The position numbers were made by a program, and so were the translations under genes. Shown in pieces: positions 1 to 9,527 of a stretch of DNA of 64,000 bases (position 1 is the stretch's first letter; every line of letters starts with the position of its first letter). Below the pieces are notes generated by a model. It did not search any database and was not told the DNA's origin. It worked only from the letters and a program-made list of their open reading frames with translations. This stretch comes from Mycolicibacterium tusciae JS617 (GTDB taxonomy: Bacteria > Actinomycetota > Actinomycetes > Mycobacteriales > Mycobacteriaceae), in NCBI RefSeq assembly GCF_000243415.2, contig NZ_KI912270.1:2790001-2854000 (forward strand). Direction: 5' to 3'.

Positions 1-1392
1 GCCCTGATCGACTGGGCCCGCGAAAAGGCGCTGTCGGTCCAGTGGCGCCCCGGCGACGATTGGGTGGTCGTCGAGGGATCACCCGATGCCGTTGAGCGGG
101 CATTCGACGTCTCCGTGCGCGACTATCAGGGAAGAAAGGGCCAGCACTTCTACGCCTCGCCACACCAGCCTTCAGTGCCTGAGCACCTGCGCGGCGAGGT
201 GTCCGAGATTGGCCGAATCCTCAGTTACACACCGCATCACATGTCGCGTCCCGACCATTTCCCGCTCGATGTCCCCGACCAAGGGCTGGCACCCGACGCG
301 CTGCGCAACACCTACAACGCCGACGATCTCGTCCGGGCCGGAATCACCGGCGAGGGGGTCACCATCGTGATATTCGCCTTCGACAGTTTCCACCAATCCG
401 ACCTGGATAAGTTCACCACCATTTTCGGCCTGCCGCAGTTCACCCCGGAGGTCGTCGGTGGCCTGCCCGGCGAAGCGCGCGGCGAGCTGTCGATGGATCT
501 TCAAGTGGCACATGCCATTGCGCCCGATGCCCGCAAGGTCGTCGTGAACGCCCTTCCCACCGTCGAAGGTGGTGGCGGATACCGCAAGATCGGCCAGATG
601 CTCGAGGACACCGACCGCCGGTTCCCCGGTGCGGTATGGAGCTTTTCCATCGGCTGGGGCTGCGACAAACTCATCACCGCCGCCGATCTGGCTCCGGTAC
701 GGTCCGCACTGCGTGCCGCCCAGTCACACGGAACCACCGCCTTCAACGCCAGCGGTGATCTCGCCGGTATGGAATGCAGAGGCGGACAAGACTGGTCGTC
801 ACCGCCAAGCGAACATGACATCGGCCTCGACTCGATCGCCTCGCTGCCCGAGATGACCAGTGTCGGGGGCACCACGCTGTCCACCGACACGGACGGAACG
901 TGGGTATCCGAGCAGACCTGGTTTGACGTCCCGCTGTCCCAGGGCACCGGTGGCGGCTTGTCGACCCTGTTCGATCTGCCGCCCTGGCAGCGCCAGGCCG
1001 GCCTCGCGGTCCCGCCCGAACGCAACACCGGCAAGCGCATGACGCCGGACATCGCCGCGGTGGCCGACCCGTTCACCGGGGTGAAGATCGTGCTCGACGA
1101 CCAGATCGTCGCCGGCGGGGGCACCTCACAGTCGGCGCCCATCTGGGCCGGGCTCACAGCGCTGATGAATCAGTATCTGCTCAACAACGGCGGCACGCTG
1201 ATCGGCGACATCAATCCGCTGCTGTACCGCATCGCCCAGGGTGCACCACGACCCGCATTCCGAGATATCACGTTGGGCGGCAACGCTGTCGACCTCGCCG
1301 CCCCGGGCTATGACTTGGTCACCGGGCTGGGCACCCCCGATGTCGACAACCTGGTTCGCAACCTGCAGATCGCGCAGCAGGTGTCAGCCTGA
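1..1392 (+). CDS. S53 family (sedolisin/kumamolisin) serine peptidase, 5' end outside window
   Basis: The frame is open from base 1, so the true start and signal peptide lie upstream. The first ~85 visible residues look like the end of a pro-kumamolisin activation domain. The catalytic domain follows, with the sedolisin Glu/Asp pair in GELSMD (about base 480), the oxyanion-type SGD (about 752) and the Ser motif GGGTSQSAP (about 1117). The C-terminal DITLGGN...TGLGTP stretch fits the family's calcium-binding end. Sedolisins are secreted acid-active endopeptidases that process themselves. The stop overlaps the start of the next gene by one base (TGATG), which suggests translational coupling. 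The family call is strong; the substrate is unknown. Confidence 0.88.
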   Translation, partial: ALIDWAREKALSVQWRPGDDWVVVEGSPDAVERAFDVSVRDYQGRKGQHFYASPHQPSVPEHLRGEVSEIGRILSYTPHHMSRPDHFPLDVPDQGLAPDALRNTYNADDLVRAGITGEGVTIVIFAFDSFHQSDLDKFTTIFGLPQFTPEVVGGLPGEARGELSMDLQVAHAIAPDARKVVVNALPTVEGGGGYRKIGQMLEDTDRRFPGAVWSFSIGWGCDKLITAADLAPVRSALRAAQSHGTTAFNASGDLAGMECRGGQDWSSPPSEHDIGLDSIASLPEMTSVGGTTLSTDTDGTWVSEQTWFDVPLSQGTGGGLSTLFDLPPWQRQAGLAVPPERNTGKRMTPDIAAVADPFTGVKIVLDDQIVAGGGTSQSAPIWAGLTALMNQYLLNNGGTLIGDINPLLYRIAQGAPRPAFRDITLGGNAVDLAAPGYDLVTGLGTPDVDNLVRNLQIAQQVSA

Positions 1393-3317
1393 TGAGCGCC
1401 CCCTCGCCCGGCATGGTGGAATGCCCGGTCTGCCAGATCGAGGTGCCCGCAGGCGAATACTGCGGACTGTGCGGCGTCCCGCTGGCCGAGCACAAACGAG
1501 GCGACGGCCCGCACTGGCTGCGCGCACGCAGGTTCAGCGCGGCGCCCGGGCAGCGTCTGCTCTCGCCGGCGCTGACGAGTTCGCTGTTCCCGCACCTGCC
1601 GCCGCGGTCGCGCAAAGTGTTCCTGATGGGCCTGGTGCTGCTGGCGGGTGCCCTGACCGTCGCGACGTTATTGCGTATGCCCGCCGCTCTCATCGCGATC
1701 GCCTCGCTCGGCCTCCCGATGCTGTTCGCCTTGTACCTTCGGGAATCCGGTGTGTCCCGCGATATCCCACGCAGCACGTTGGCACTGACGGTGGGACTCG
1801 GGGTCATCCTCGGCGTCGGCTGGGTGATGCTGACCGGCGCCGCGGTGGCCCGCGCCTATGGTGTCCCGCTTGGCGCCGGCATCGCCGGCGGACGAATTCT
1901 GCGCGACGGTATCGGGGTGCCGGTGGGCAGCATGCTGCTCATGTTGGTCCCGGCACTGGCGGCCCGATTCGCCTGGCGCGGCAACCGGGAAGCCTTGGAC
2001 GGCTACGCAATCGGCGCGCTGGGTGCTCTGACATTCACCGCAGCGGCCACGCTGACCCGGCTGGCACCACAGTTCAGCACCGGGATGATCAACCGCGTCC
2101 GTCCACTGGACGGACTGCTCGTCGAGGCCGGAATCCGCGGAATCGCCATGCCACTGACCGCCGCCGCCGTCGGCGGCCTGATCGGCACCGCGCTGTGGTT
2201 CACTCGGCCGCCGACCAAGGTCGGCAAAAACCGCGGCTTCGTCGGGGGGACTCTCACCCTGATCGCGCTGGTGGTGGCCACCGTCTACGCCGGTCTGGGC
2301 CTGGTCGACGTCGCCCGCTTTCCGCAATGGTTGCAATTGGCCCTACACCTGACGCTGACCGGCCTCGCACTGCTTGCGCTGCGAATCGGCCTGCACCTGG
2401 CGCTATTGCACGAGGCGCAGGACGAGATCCGCATCGATGAACCGATCCTGTGCATGGAGTGCAATCACGTTGTGCCCGATGCACCGTTCTGCGCACGGTG
2501 CGGGGCCGCCATGCACGCATCGTCGCGACGCTCACGCAGGACGCGGCGCGAGGAACGTCCGATCCGGCTCGCCGCGCAGCCCGACGACGGAGAGATCGTC
2601 GTCGGATTGCTGCCCGGCTACTCGCTGCAATCCGGCGCGTTCGAGGTGACCCAACCGCCGAAGACGTCGTTCCGAAAAGTGGCGCTGGTACTGGGGATCG
2701 CGATCGTCGTGCTGGCCGGCAGCTTGGTCGGCCTGTCCGCGGCGATCTCAAAACCCGCTCCCAAATATGTCTGCCCGCCGGATTGCGGTAGCCCGCCGAT
2801 GAACCGCGCCGTGATGATCAACCCCCGGTTCACCTCCGCCGACGGGGCTTTCTCGGTGTCATACCCGGTCGAGGGGGCGGCCTACGAGGTCTCGAAGCAC
2901 GACAACGGGATCACCGCGGTGCTGAAGGCCGGCGACGGCGGCACGATGCAGTTGTTCAGCAGCCCCGCGGCCGGGCGCACCCCGGAGGAGATCGCCGTCG
3001 ACCTGGTAAACCAGACCTTCCCGGACACCAGGACCGCGTACGAGATCCCGAACACGTTGGTCGGCTATCAACACGGATATGGGCTGGCCGCCGATTGCTG
3101 GCCGCAGGGTGCGATGACCAGCTACTCGCGGATGCGCGTCATCGTGATGGTCGCCATCAAAAACGATCTCGCCCTGATCGCCGGCGCGGTCGGCCCATAT
3201 CGCGCTTTCGGACCCGACTTCGGTTCCGGTAAGCCCTCGGCCGCCAATCTGCAATTGGCGCTCGACATGGGCAAGTACGTCAACAGTTTCAGCTGGCGCG
3301 GAGACCCGCCCCGGTAA
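1392..3317 (+). CDS. Zinc-ribbon polytopic membrane protein with extracytoplasmic C-terminal domain
   Basis: This 641-residue protein begins with a zinc-ribbon (CPVCQIE...CGLCG) near residues 12-28. A block of hydrophobic segments follows between roughly residues 75 and 335. A second zinc-ribbon (CMECNHVV...CARCG) lies near residue 355, and another transmembrane helix (VALVLGIAIVVLAGSLVGL) near residues 430-455. The last ~190 residues form a soluble domain that should lie outside the membrane. It is coupled to the S53 peptidase by a one-base start/stop overlap, so the two are probably co-expressed. I do not recognise a characterised family; a sensor or scaffold role is only inference. Confidence 0.75.
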   Translation: MSAPSPGMVECPVCQIEVPAGEYCGLCGVPLAEHKRGDGPHWLRARRFSAAPGQRLLSPALTSSLFPHLPPRSRKVFLMGLVLLAGALTVATLLRMPAALIAIASLGLPMLFALYLRESGVSRDIPRSTLALTVGLGVILGVGWVMLTGAAVARAYGVPLGAGIAGGRILRDGIGVPVGSMLLMLVPALAARFAWRGNREALDGYAIGALGALTFTAAATLTRLAPQFSTGMINRVRPLDGLLVEAGIRGIAMPLTAAAVGGLIGTALWFTRPPTKVGKNRGFVGGTLTLIALVVATVYAGLGLVDVARFPQWLQLALHLTLTGLALLALRIGLHLALLHEAQDEIRIDEPILCMECNHVVPDAPFCARCGAAMHASSRRSRRTRREERPIRLAAQPDDGEIVVGLLPGYSLQSGAFEVTQPPKTSFRKVALVLGIAIVVLAGSLVGLSAAISKPAPKYVCPPDCGSPPMNRAVMINPRFTSADGAFSVSYPVEGAAYEVSKHDNGITAVLKAGDGGTMQLFSSPAAGRTPEEIAVDLVNQTFPDTRTAYEIPNTLVGYQHGYGLAADCWPQGAMTSYSRMRVIVMVAIKNDLALIAGAVGPYRAFGPDFGSGKPSAANLQLALDMGKYVNSFSWRGDPPR

Positions 3318-3331
3318 CGCCCTTCGCCACC

Positions 3332-3360
3332 GATCCACTGCTCGATGAGATCAGTGGATC
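3332..3360. terminator. Hairpin between convergent genes
   Basis: A perfect 9-bp inverted repeat, GATCCACTG / CAGTGGATC, encloses an 11-base loop. It lies between the zinc-ribbon gene and guaA, which converge, and it overlaps the guaA stop codon. There is no clear T-run on either side, so it is terminator-like rather than a textbook intrinsic terminator. Confidence 0.45.
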
Positions 3361-4918
3361 ACTCCCATTCGATGGTGCCGGGCGGCTTGCTGGTGATGTC
3401 CAGCACCACGCGGTTCACTTCGCGGACCTCGTTGGTGATGCGCGTGGAGATGCGCTCCAGAACCTCGTATGGCACCCGCGTCCAGTCCGCGGTCATCGCG
3501 TCCTCGCTGGACACCGGTCGCAGCACGATCGGATGACCGTACGTGCGGCCGTCGCCCTGCACCCCCACCGAGCGGACTCCGGCAAGCAGCACCACCGGGC
3601 ACTGCCAGATCTGGTTGTCCAAACCGGCTGCGGTCAGTTCTTCCCGCGCGATCGAGTCGGCATGCCGCAATGTTTCCAGCCGGGCCGCGGTTACCTCGCC
3701 GACAATCCGGATACCCAGACCCGGTCCCGGGAATGGTTGGCGCGCAACGATTTCCTCGGGTAGGCCCAGTTCCCGGCCGACCGCGCGCACCTCGTCCTTG
3801 AACAGCAGCCGTAGCGGCTCGACGAGTTTGAACTTGAGGTCGTCGGGCAGCCCGCCGACGTTGTGGTGGCTCTTGATGTTCGCGGTTCCCGTACCACCGC
3901 CGGACTCCACCACATCGGGATACAACGTGCCCTGCACCAGAAAGTCGACCTCAGATCCGGTATCCCCCACGATATCTCGGACCGCGCCCTCAAAGGCACG
4001 GATGAACTGCCTGCCGATGATCTTGCGCTTGCCCTCGGGGTCGGTCACCCCGGACAGCGCCTCCAGGAATCGGTCGGCGACATCGACGGTGACCAGATTC
4101 GCGCCGGTGGCGGCGACGAAGTCCCGCTGGACCTGCGCCCGCTCCCCCGCCCGCAGCAGGCCGTGGTCGACGAATACACACGTCAGCCGGTCACCGATGG
4201 CCCGCTGCACCAGCGCGGCGGCCACCGCGGAGTCGACGCCGCCGGACAGCCCGCATATCGCCCGCCCGTCGCCGATCTGCTCACGCACCTGCTCGACGAG
4301 CGCGTCGGCGATGTTCGCCGGCGTCCACGTCGAGTCGATACCGGCGAATTCGTGCAGGAACCGGCTGAGTATCTGCTGGCCATGGGGGGTGTGCATCACC
4401 TCGGGGTGGTACTGCACTCCTGCTAGGCCCCTGGCCCGGTTCTCGAACGCTGCGACGGGTGCGCCGGAGCTGGTGGCGACCACGTCAAAGCCCTCGGGAG
4501 CGGCGGTGACGGCGTCACCGTGGCTCATCCACACCGGCTGGGTGGTGGGTAGGTCGGAATGAAGTTCTCCCCCAGTCACTTCCAGTTGAGTGCGGCCGTA
4601 CTCGCTGGTCCCGGTGCGGGCGACGGTGCCGCCCAGCGCCTGCGCCATCGCCTGAAAGCCGTAGCAGATGCCGAATACCGGGACCCCCAGGTCGAACACC
4701 TCGGCATTTAATTGCGGCGCGCCGTCCTCGTACACACTCGACGGGCCGCCCGACAGCACGATGGCCCGCGGGTCGCGGGCCTTGATCTCCTCCACGGTCG
4801 CGGTATGCGGAATCACCTCGGAGTAGACGCGCGCTTCGCGGACGCGGCGGGCGATCAACTGCGCATATTGCGCTCCGAAGTCGACGACCAACACGGGACG
4901 GGGAGAACCTGTTGTCAC
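3359..4918 (-). CDS. guaA: GMP synthase (glutamine-hydrolysing)
   Basis: Converts XMP to GMP with ATP and glutamine, the last step of guanine nucleotide synthesis, in the cytosol. The 519 residues match the usual length. The N-terminal class I amidotransferase domain shows the nucleophile motif GICYGFQAM and the YHPEV motif carrying the catalytic His. The ATP pyrophosphatase domain carries the PP-loop [12 protein letters not shown] near residue 225. The C-terminal dimerisation/XMP domain ends with the family signature [10 protein letters not shown]. The other guanine-branch genes, guaB2 and guaB3, lie about 10 kb further on, as in M. tuberculosis. Confidence 0.98.
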   Translation of the reverse strand: MTTGSPRPVLVVDFGAQYAQLIARRVREARVYSEVIPHTATVEEIKARDPRAIVLSGGPSSVYEDGAPQLNAEVFDLGVPVFGICYGFQAMAQALGGTVARTGTSEYGRTQLEVTGGELHSDLPTTQPVWMSHGDAVTAAPEGFDVVATSSGAPVAAFENRARGLAGVQYHPEVMHTPHGQQILSRFLHEFAGIDSTWTPANIADALVEQVREQIGDGRAICGLSGGVDSAVAAALVQRAIGDRLTCVFVDHGLLRAGERAQVQRDFVAATGANLVTVDVADRFLEALSGVTDPEGKRKIIGRQFIRAFEGAVRDIVGDTGSEVDFLVQGTLYPDVVESGGGTGTANIKSHHNVGGLPDDLKFKLVEPLRLLFKDEVRAVGRELGLPEEIVARQPFPGPGLGIRIVGEVTAARLETLRHADSIAREELTAAGLDNQIWQCPVVLLAGVRSVGVQGDGRTYGHPIVLRPVSSEDAMTADWTRVPYEVLERISTRITNEVREVNRVVLDITSKPPGTIEWE

Positions 4919-5043
4919 CCGGACAGTCTAGTTGGGACCTCTGACTGCGGCCTTTCGCCCAAAGTATGCCCGCGGACGATATTGGGAATGGTGAAGTGGA
5001 GCCACGAACCCAAGTTCGCCATCACCGCAAAGCGAGGTACCCA

Positions 5044-5784
5044 GTGCTCGGCCTACCCGAACGGATCCGTGCCACCCTTTTCGACCTCGACGGAGTGCTG
5101 ACGGACACCGCCAGCGTGCACAAAAAGGCCTGGAAGTCGATGTTCGACGACTTTCTCAAGGCGGACGCAGAGCGCGCAGGGAGCCAATTCGTGCCGTTCG
5201 ACATCGACACCGACTACCTGAAGTACGTCGACGGCAAAACACGCGAGGACGGAGTCCGGTCCTTTCTCGCCAGCAGGCGCATCGATCTACCCGATGGCAG
5301 ACCGGACGACGGACCAGACGCCCGGACCGTCTTCGGTCTCGGGAATCGCAAGAACGAGATGTTTCAGCACACCCTGCACACCGACGGGATCGAGGTCTTC
5401 GAGGGATCGCGCCGCTACCTCGAGGCGGCCGCGAAGGCGGGGTTGGGCATCGCGGTGGTGTCATCGAGCGCCAACACGCGTCAGGTGCTCGAGCTCACCG
5501 GGCTCGACACGTTCGTCCAGCACCGCGTGGACGGGGTGACCATGAGGGAGCAGAACATCGCGGGAAAACCCGCGCCCGACTCGTTTCTGCGCGCCGCGGA
5601 GTTGCTCGACGTCACGCCGGCAGAGGCCGGCGTCTTCGAGGACGCTCTCGCGGGTGTCGCAGCCGGCCGTGCCGGAAACTTCGGGTACGTCGTCGGGGTA
5701 GACCGCGTCGGGCAGGCAGATGCATTGCGGGACAACGGGGCTGACATCGTGGTCACCGATCTCGCTGAGTTGATGTCGCGATGA
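5044..5784 (+). CDS. HAD-family beta-phosphoglucomutase-like hydrolase
   Basis: The HAD motif [14 protein letters not shown] is near the N-terminus, SSSANT gives motif II, and the GKPAPD...VFEDALAGV region gives motifs III and IV. It resembles M. tuberculosis Rv3400. I chose the GTG at 5044 because AGCGAGG sits at suitable spacing upstream; longer in-frame starts exist at 4996 (GTG) and 4966 (ATG). It overlaps the GH65 gene by four bases (ATGA). That pairing suggests a pathway: a GH65 phosphorylase releases beta-glucose 1-phosphate, which a beta-phosphoglucomutase turns into glucose 6-phosphate. The reaction is inferred from family and context. Confidence 0.88.
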   Translation: MLGLPERIRATLFDLDGVLTDTASVHKKAWKSMFDDFLKADAERAGSQFVPFDIDTDYLKYVDGKTREDGVRSFLASRRIDLPDGRPDDGPDARTVFGLGNRKNEMFQHTLHTDGIEVFEGSRRYLEAAAKAGLGIAVVSSSANTRQVLELTGLDTFVQHRVDGVTMREQNIAGKPAPDSFLRAAELLDVTPAEAGVFEDALAGVAAGRAGNFGYVVGVDRVGQADALRDNGADIVVTDLAELMSR

Positions 5785-8135
5785 TCACCGGCGACAACTT
5801 CACCGTCGAGCCGTGGCATATCCGCGAAACCTCGCTCGATCTCGATCTATTGGATGAGTCCGAGTCATTGTTCGCCCTCTCGAATGGCCAAATCGGCCTG
5901 CGGGGCAACCTCGACGAGGGCGAACCACACGGGTTGCCCGGCACATATTTGAACTCTTTCTACGAGGTTCGTCCGTTGCCTTACGCCGAGGCGGGGTTCG
6001 GCTATCCCGAAGCCGGCCAGACGATCGTCAACATCACCAATGGCAAGCTGATTCGCCTGCTTGTCGACGACGAGCCGTTCGATTTACGGTACGGCGATCT
6101 GCTCGAACACGAACGCGTCCTGGATATGAGGGCCGGCACACTGACCCGCACTGCGCATTGGCGTTCTCCGGCGGGCCGACAGGTCAAGGTGGTGTCGACC
6201 CGCCTGGTGTCGCTGGCACAACGCAGCGTCGCCGCGATCGAGTACACCGTCGAGGCGCTCGATGAGTTCGTCCGCGTCACGGTGCAGTCCGAGTTGGTTG
6301 CCAACGAAGAGTTGCCCGCGTCCGCAGACGATCCCAGGGTGGCCGCCGTGCTCGAGAAGCCACTTGAAGCCGTCCAGCACGAACACTCCGAGCATGGCGC
6401 GATCCTGCTGCACCGGACCAGGTCCAGCGGGCTCCTGATGGCCGCGGCGATGGACCACGACGTCGACGTCCCCGGACGTGTCGAGGTCGCCACCGGGGCG
6501 GATGGAGATTGGGCGACCACCACCGTCATCTGCGGTCTGCGGCCGGGCCAACGGCTGCGAATCGTCAAGTACCTCGCCTACGGATGGTCGAGCCTGAGGT
6601 CGCGTCCGGCCCTTCGCGATCAGGCAGCAGCCGCACTCAGCAGCGCGCGCTACACCGGATGGGAAGGCCTGCTCAAATCCCAGCGTGAGTATCTCGACGA
6701 GTTCTGGGACTCCGCGGATGTGGAAGTCGAGGGTGATCCCGACAGCCAGCAGGCGGTGCGGTTCGGGCTATTCCATGTCTTACAGGCCAGCGCGCGTGCC
6801 GAGCGCCGGGCCATTCCGGGAAAGGGGTTGACCGGCTCCGGATATGACGGGCACGCGTTCTGGGACACCGAAGGTTTCGTACTGCCGCTGCTCACCTACA
6901 CGGCGCCGTACGCGGCCGCCGACGCGCTACGGTGGCGGGCCTCCACTCTTGACATGGCCAGGGAGCGTGCAGCACAACTCGACCTCACCGGCGCCGCTTT
7001 CCCCTGGCGCACCATCCGCGGTGAGGAGTGTTCGGCATACTGGCCCGCAGGGACAGCGGCGTGGCACGTGAACGCCGACATCGCAATGGCATTCGAGCGG
7101 TACCGCATCGTGACGGGCGACGAGTCGCTGGAGGCCGAGTGCGGGCTGGCGGTCCTTGTCGAAACGGCGCGGTTGTGGTTGTCGCTCGGCCATCATGACC
7201 GGCACGGGGTGTGGCACCTCGACGGGGTCACCGGGCCCGACGAATACACGGCTGTGGTGCGGGACAATGTCTTCACCAATCTGATGGCGGCACACAACCT
7301 TCGGACCGCTGCCGAGGCCTGCCTGCGTCACCCCGACGGTGCCGACGGCTTGGGGGTCACCGCCGCGGAGATGGCCGACTGGCGAAACGCTGCCGACGAC
7401 GCCTTTATCCCGTTCGACGACGAACTCGGCGTCCACCCGCAGTGTGCCGGATTCACGACGCTTCGGGAGTGGGACTTCGTGTCCAACACCACCTATCCCC
7501 TGTTGTTGCACGAACCGTATGTGCGGCTGTATCCGGCGCAGGTCCTCAAACAGGCCGATGTGGTGTTGGCCATGCATTGGCAGAGCCACGCGTTCACACC
7601 CGAACAGAAGGCACAAAACGTCGACTACTACGAGCGCCGGACCACCCGCGACTCCTCACTGTCGGCGTGCACGCAAGCGGTGATGTGTGCCGACGTCGGC
7701 CATCTCGAACTCGCACATGACTACGCCTACGAGGCAGCGCTGATCGATCTGCGCGATCTGCACCACAACACGCGCGATGGTCTGCACATGGCCTCACTGG
7801 CAGGTGCGTGGACGGCGCTGGTGTCGGGCTTCGGCGGTCTGCGTGACGACGATGGTGTGATATCGCTCGACCCACACCTGCCGTCTGGAATCTCGAGACT
7901 GCGGTTCCGCTTGCGGTGGAAAGACTTCCGGCTCACCGTCGATGTCAACCACGAAGACGTGACCTACACCATCCGCGATGGGCCCCACCACCGCCTGACG
8001 ATCCGTCACGCAGGCGCGGATCTGGTACTCAGCACCGACCAGTCATCGACGGTCGCGATCCGCCCGCGAGAGCCTCTGCTGCCCGAGCCGCAGCAGCCGC
8101 CTGGCCGGAAACCATTGCGCCGCAGGCCGCTCTAG
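5781..8135 (+). CDS. Glycoside hydrolase family 65 protein (disaccharide phosphorylase type)
   Basis: A 784-residue protein with GH65 architecture: an N-terminal beta-sandwich (about residues 1-270), an (alpha/alpha)6 barrel, and a small C-terminal beta domain. The conserved [15 protein letters not shown] near residue 485 contains the acid/base Glu, and the [13 protein letters not shown] region is also typical. GH65 enzymes mostly phosphorolyse maltose, trehalose or kojibiose, giving beta-glucose 1-phosphate. The exact sugar cannot be read from sequence alone. It is translationally coupled to the HAD phosphomutase and resembles Rv3401. The 3' end overlaps the convergent oxidoreductase gene by four bases. 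Confidence 0.9.
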   Translation: MITGDNFTVEPWHIRETSLDLDLLDESESLFALSNGQIGLRGNLDEGEPHGLPGTYLNSFYEVRPLPYAEAGFGYPEAGQTIVNITNGKLIRLLVDDEPFDLRYGDLLEHERVLDMRAGTLTRTAHWRSPAGRQVKVVSTRLVSLAQRSVAAIEYTVEALDEFVRVTVQSELVANEELPASADDPRVAAVLEKPLEAVQHEHSEHGAILLHRTRSSGLLMAAAMDHDVDVPGRVEVATGADGDWATTTVICGLRPGQRLRIVKYLAYGWSSLRSRPALRDQAAAALSSARYTGWEGLLKSQREYLDEFWDSADVEVEGDPDSQQAVRFGLFHVLQASARAERRAIPGKGLTGSGYDGHAFWDTEGFVLPLLTYTAPYAAADALRWRASTLDMARERAAQLDLTGAAFPWRTIRGEECSAYWPAGTAAWHVNADIAMAFERYRIVTGDESLEAECGLAVLVETARLWLSLGHHDRHGVWHLDGVTGPDEYTAVVRDNVFTNLMAAHNLRTAAEACLRHPDGADGLGVTAAEMADWRNAADDAFIPFDDELGVHPQCAGFTTLREWDFVSNTTYPLLLHEPYVRLYPAQVLKQADVVLAMHWQSHAFTPEQKAQNVDYYERRTTRDSSLSACTQAVMCADVGHLELAHDYAYEAALIDLRDLHHNTRDGLHMASLAGAWTALVSGFGGLRDDDGVISLDPHLPSGISRLRFRLRWKDFRLTVDVNHEDVTYTIRDGPHHRLTIRHAGADLVLSTDQSSTVAIRPREPLLPEPQQPPGRKPLRRRPL

Positions 8136-9112
8136 GGCGTCAACACCGTCGAACCATGGGTGCGCCGGCCCTCGAGATCCCGGTGCGCCTGCGCGGCATC
8201 CTTGAGGGGGTAATGCTTGCCGACGGTGACGACGATGACGCCCTTGGCGATTGCGTCGAAGAGTTCGCCGCAGCGCCAGGAGAACTCCTCGCGGGTCCGG
8301 TTGAAATGACTACGCAGCGGACGCGTCAGATACACCGATCCGGCGGCGTTGAGCCGCTGGGGATCGACCGGCGGTACCGGCCCACTGGCCGCCCCGTATA
8401 GCGCGAGTGTTCCACGCACCGCCAGGCTGGCGAGGCTGGCGTCGAAGGTCGACCGGCCGACCCCGTCGTAGACCGCGGCGACCCCGTTGCCGTCGGTGAG
8501 ATCGCGAATCCTCGCACCGAATTCCTGCGGGTCGTCCGGGTAGTCGAGCACGTCTGCCGCACCGGCTTGTCGCGACATGTCGGCCTTCGCCGATGTCGAC
8601 ACTGTCGTGATCACTCGGGCGCCCAACGACGCCGCCCACTGGGTGAGGATTAGCCCGACACCGCCCGCTCCCGCGTGCACCAGGATGTCGTCGCCCGGCT
8701 TCACCGCGTACACCGACCTGGTCAAGAAATGCGCGGTCAGGCCTTTCAGTAGCGCCGAAGCGGCCACCTCATAGGTAATGCCATCAGCGATCTCGGAAAC
8801 CAAATCGGTGGGTGCAACACAGCATTCGGCATACGTGGCCACCGCGTCGGCGCTGGCGACCCGATCACCGACGCGCAGCGATGTCACACCATCGCCGACG
8901 CCGGCCACGGTGCCCGATACCTCACTGCCCGGCACGAAGGGCAGATCGTGTGGGTATGTACCGGTTCGGAAGTAGGTGTCGATGAAGTTGACGCCGATGG
9001 CTTCGGTCTTGATCAACACCTCTCCCGGGCCCGGCTCCGGCTCGGCCATCTCGACGTACTCCAGGACCTCCGGACCACCGTTTTCAGGCACCTCGATTGC
9101 GTACACGGTCAT
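8132..9112 (-). CDS. NADPH:quinone oxidoreductase, MDR superfamily
   Basis: A 326-residue medium-chain dehydrogenase/reductase. The N-terminal GroES-like domain includes FIDTYFRTGTYPHDLPFVPGSE, the quinone oxidoreductase form without the catalytic-zinc ligands. The Rossmann fold has the nucleotide loop HAGAGGVGLILTQWA near residues 142-156. It probably reduces quinones or enones with NADPH. It is the last gene of a three-gene minus-strand run with the tautomerase and decarboxylase (gaps of about 20 bases), which points to joint use in aromatic or alpha-keto acid metabolism. Confidence 0.88.
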   Translation of the reverse strand: MTVYAIEVPENGGPEVLEYVEMAEPEPGPGEVLIKTEAIGVNFIDTYFRTGTYPHDLPFVPGSEVSGTVAGVGDGVTSLRVGDRVASADAVATYAECCVAPTDLVSEIADGITYEVAASALLKGLTAHFLTRSVYAVKPGDDILVHAGAGGVGLILTQWAASLGARVITTVSTSAKADMSRQAGAADVLDYPDDPQEFGARIRDLTDGNGVAAVYDGVGRSTFDASLASLAVRGTLALYGAASGPVPPVDPQRLNAAGSVYLTRPLRSHFNRTREEFSWRCGELFDAIAKGVIVVTVGKHYPLKDAAQAHRDLEGRRTHGSTVLTP

Positions 9113-9132
9113 GCTCCTTCCGCAAGCCAGGC

Positions 9133-9507
9133 TTACTCCTGGCCTGGTTCGGGCAGAACCCGACCGCCCTCGATAGCGAACCGCGCCGGACTGTTGCCGA
9201 TCACGACGAGCACCCGCTCCGCCGGGATTCCGGTCACTTGTGTTGCCGCCCCTGCGATCTCAGCGACCAGTCGGCTGGTCTGATCCTCCGGATGTCCGCT
9301 CCTGACCCACCCGTTGACGATCAACGGGTGGGCCGGACGGCCGTCGGTGTAGATGTTTTCGGCTGCCACCTCGTTGAACACCACGTTGACGTAGGTGCTC
9401 GGAACGTGATTGACGGCGGAGTGGATACGCGTCACCTCGGCGGCGAGTTTCGACTTGACGTCGGCACTGAGCGTCGATTCGGCGATCGTGCATGTATAGA
9501 GAGGCAT
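9133..9507 (-). CDS. 4-oxalocrotonate tautomerase-family protein
   Basis: The 124-residue product starts MPLYTCTIAE, leaving Pro2 as the N-terminal residue after Met removal, which is the catalytic base in this superfamily. I set the start at 9507 for that reason; the frame stays open further upstream but those codons overlap the decarboxylase gene. At ~124 residues it resembles the longer, fused-length tautomerases rather than the 62-residue 4-OT. It lies between the benzoylformate decarboxylase-like and quinone reductase genes, so a role in the same catabolic step is likely. Confidence 0.82.
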   Translation of the reverse strand: MPLYTCTIAESTLSADVKSKLAAEVTRIHSAVNHVPSTYVNVVFNEVAAENIYTDGRPAHPLIVNGWVRSGHPEDQTSRLVAEIAGAATQVTGIPAERVLVVIGNSPARFAIEGGRVLPEPGQE

Positions 9508-9527
9508 CGAATTTCCTTTGGTCGTCG

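Noticed and set aside
1241..2440. A 399-residue open frame overlapping the S53 and zinc-ribbon genes
   Set aside because: Arg/Pro/Ala-rich composition typical of a shadow frame in high-GC DNA.
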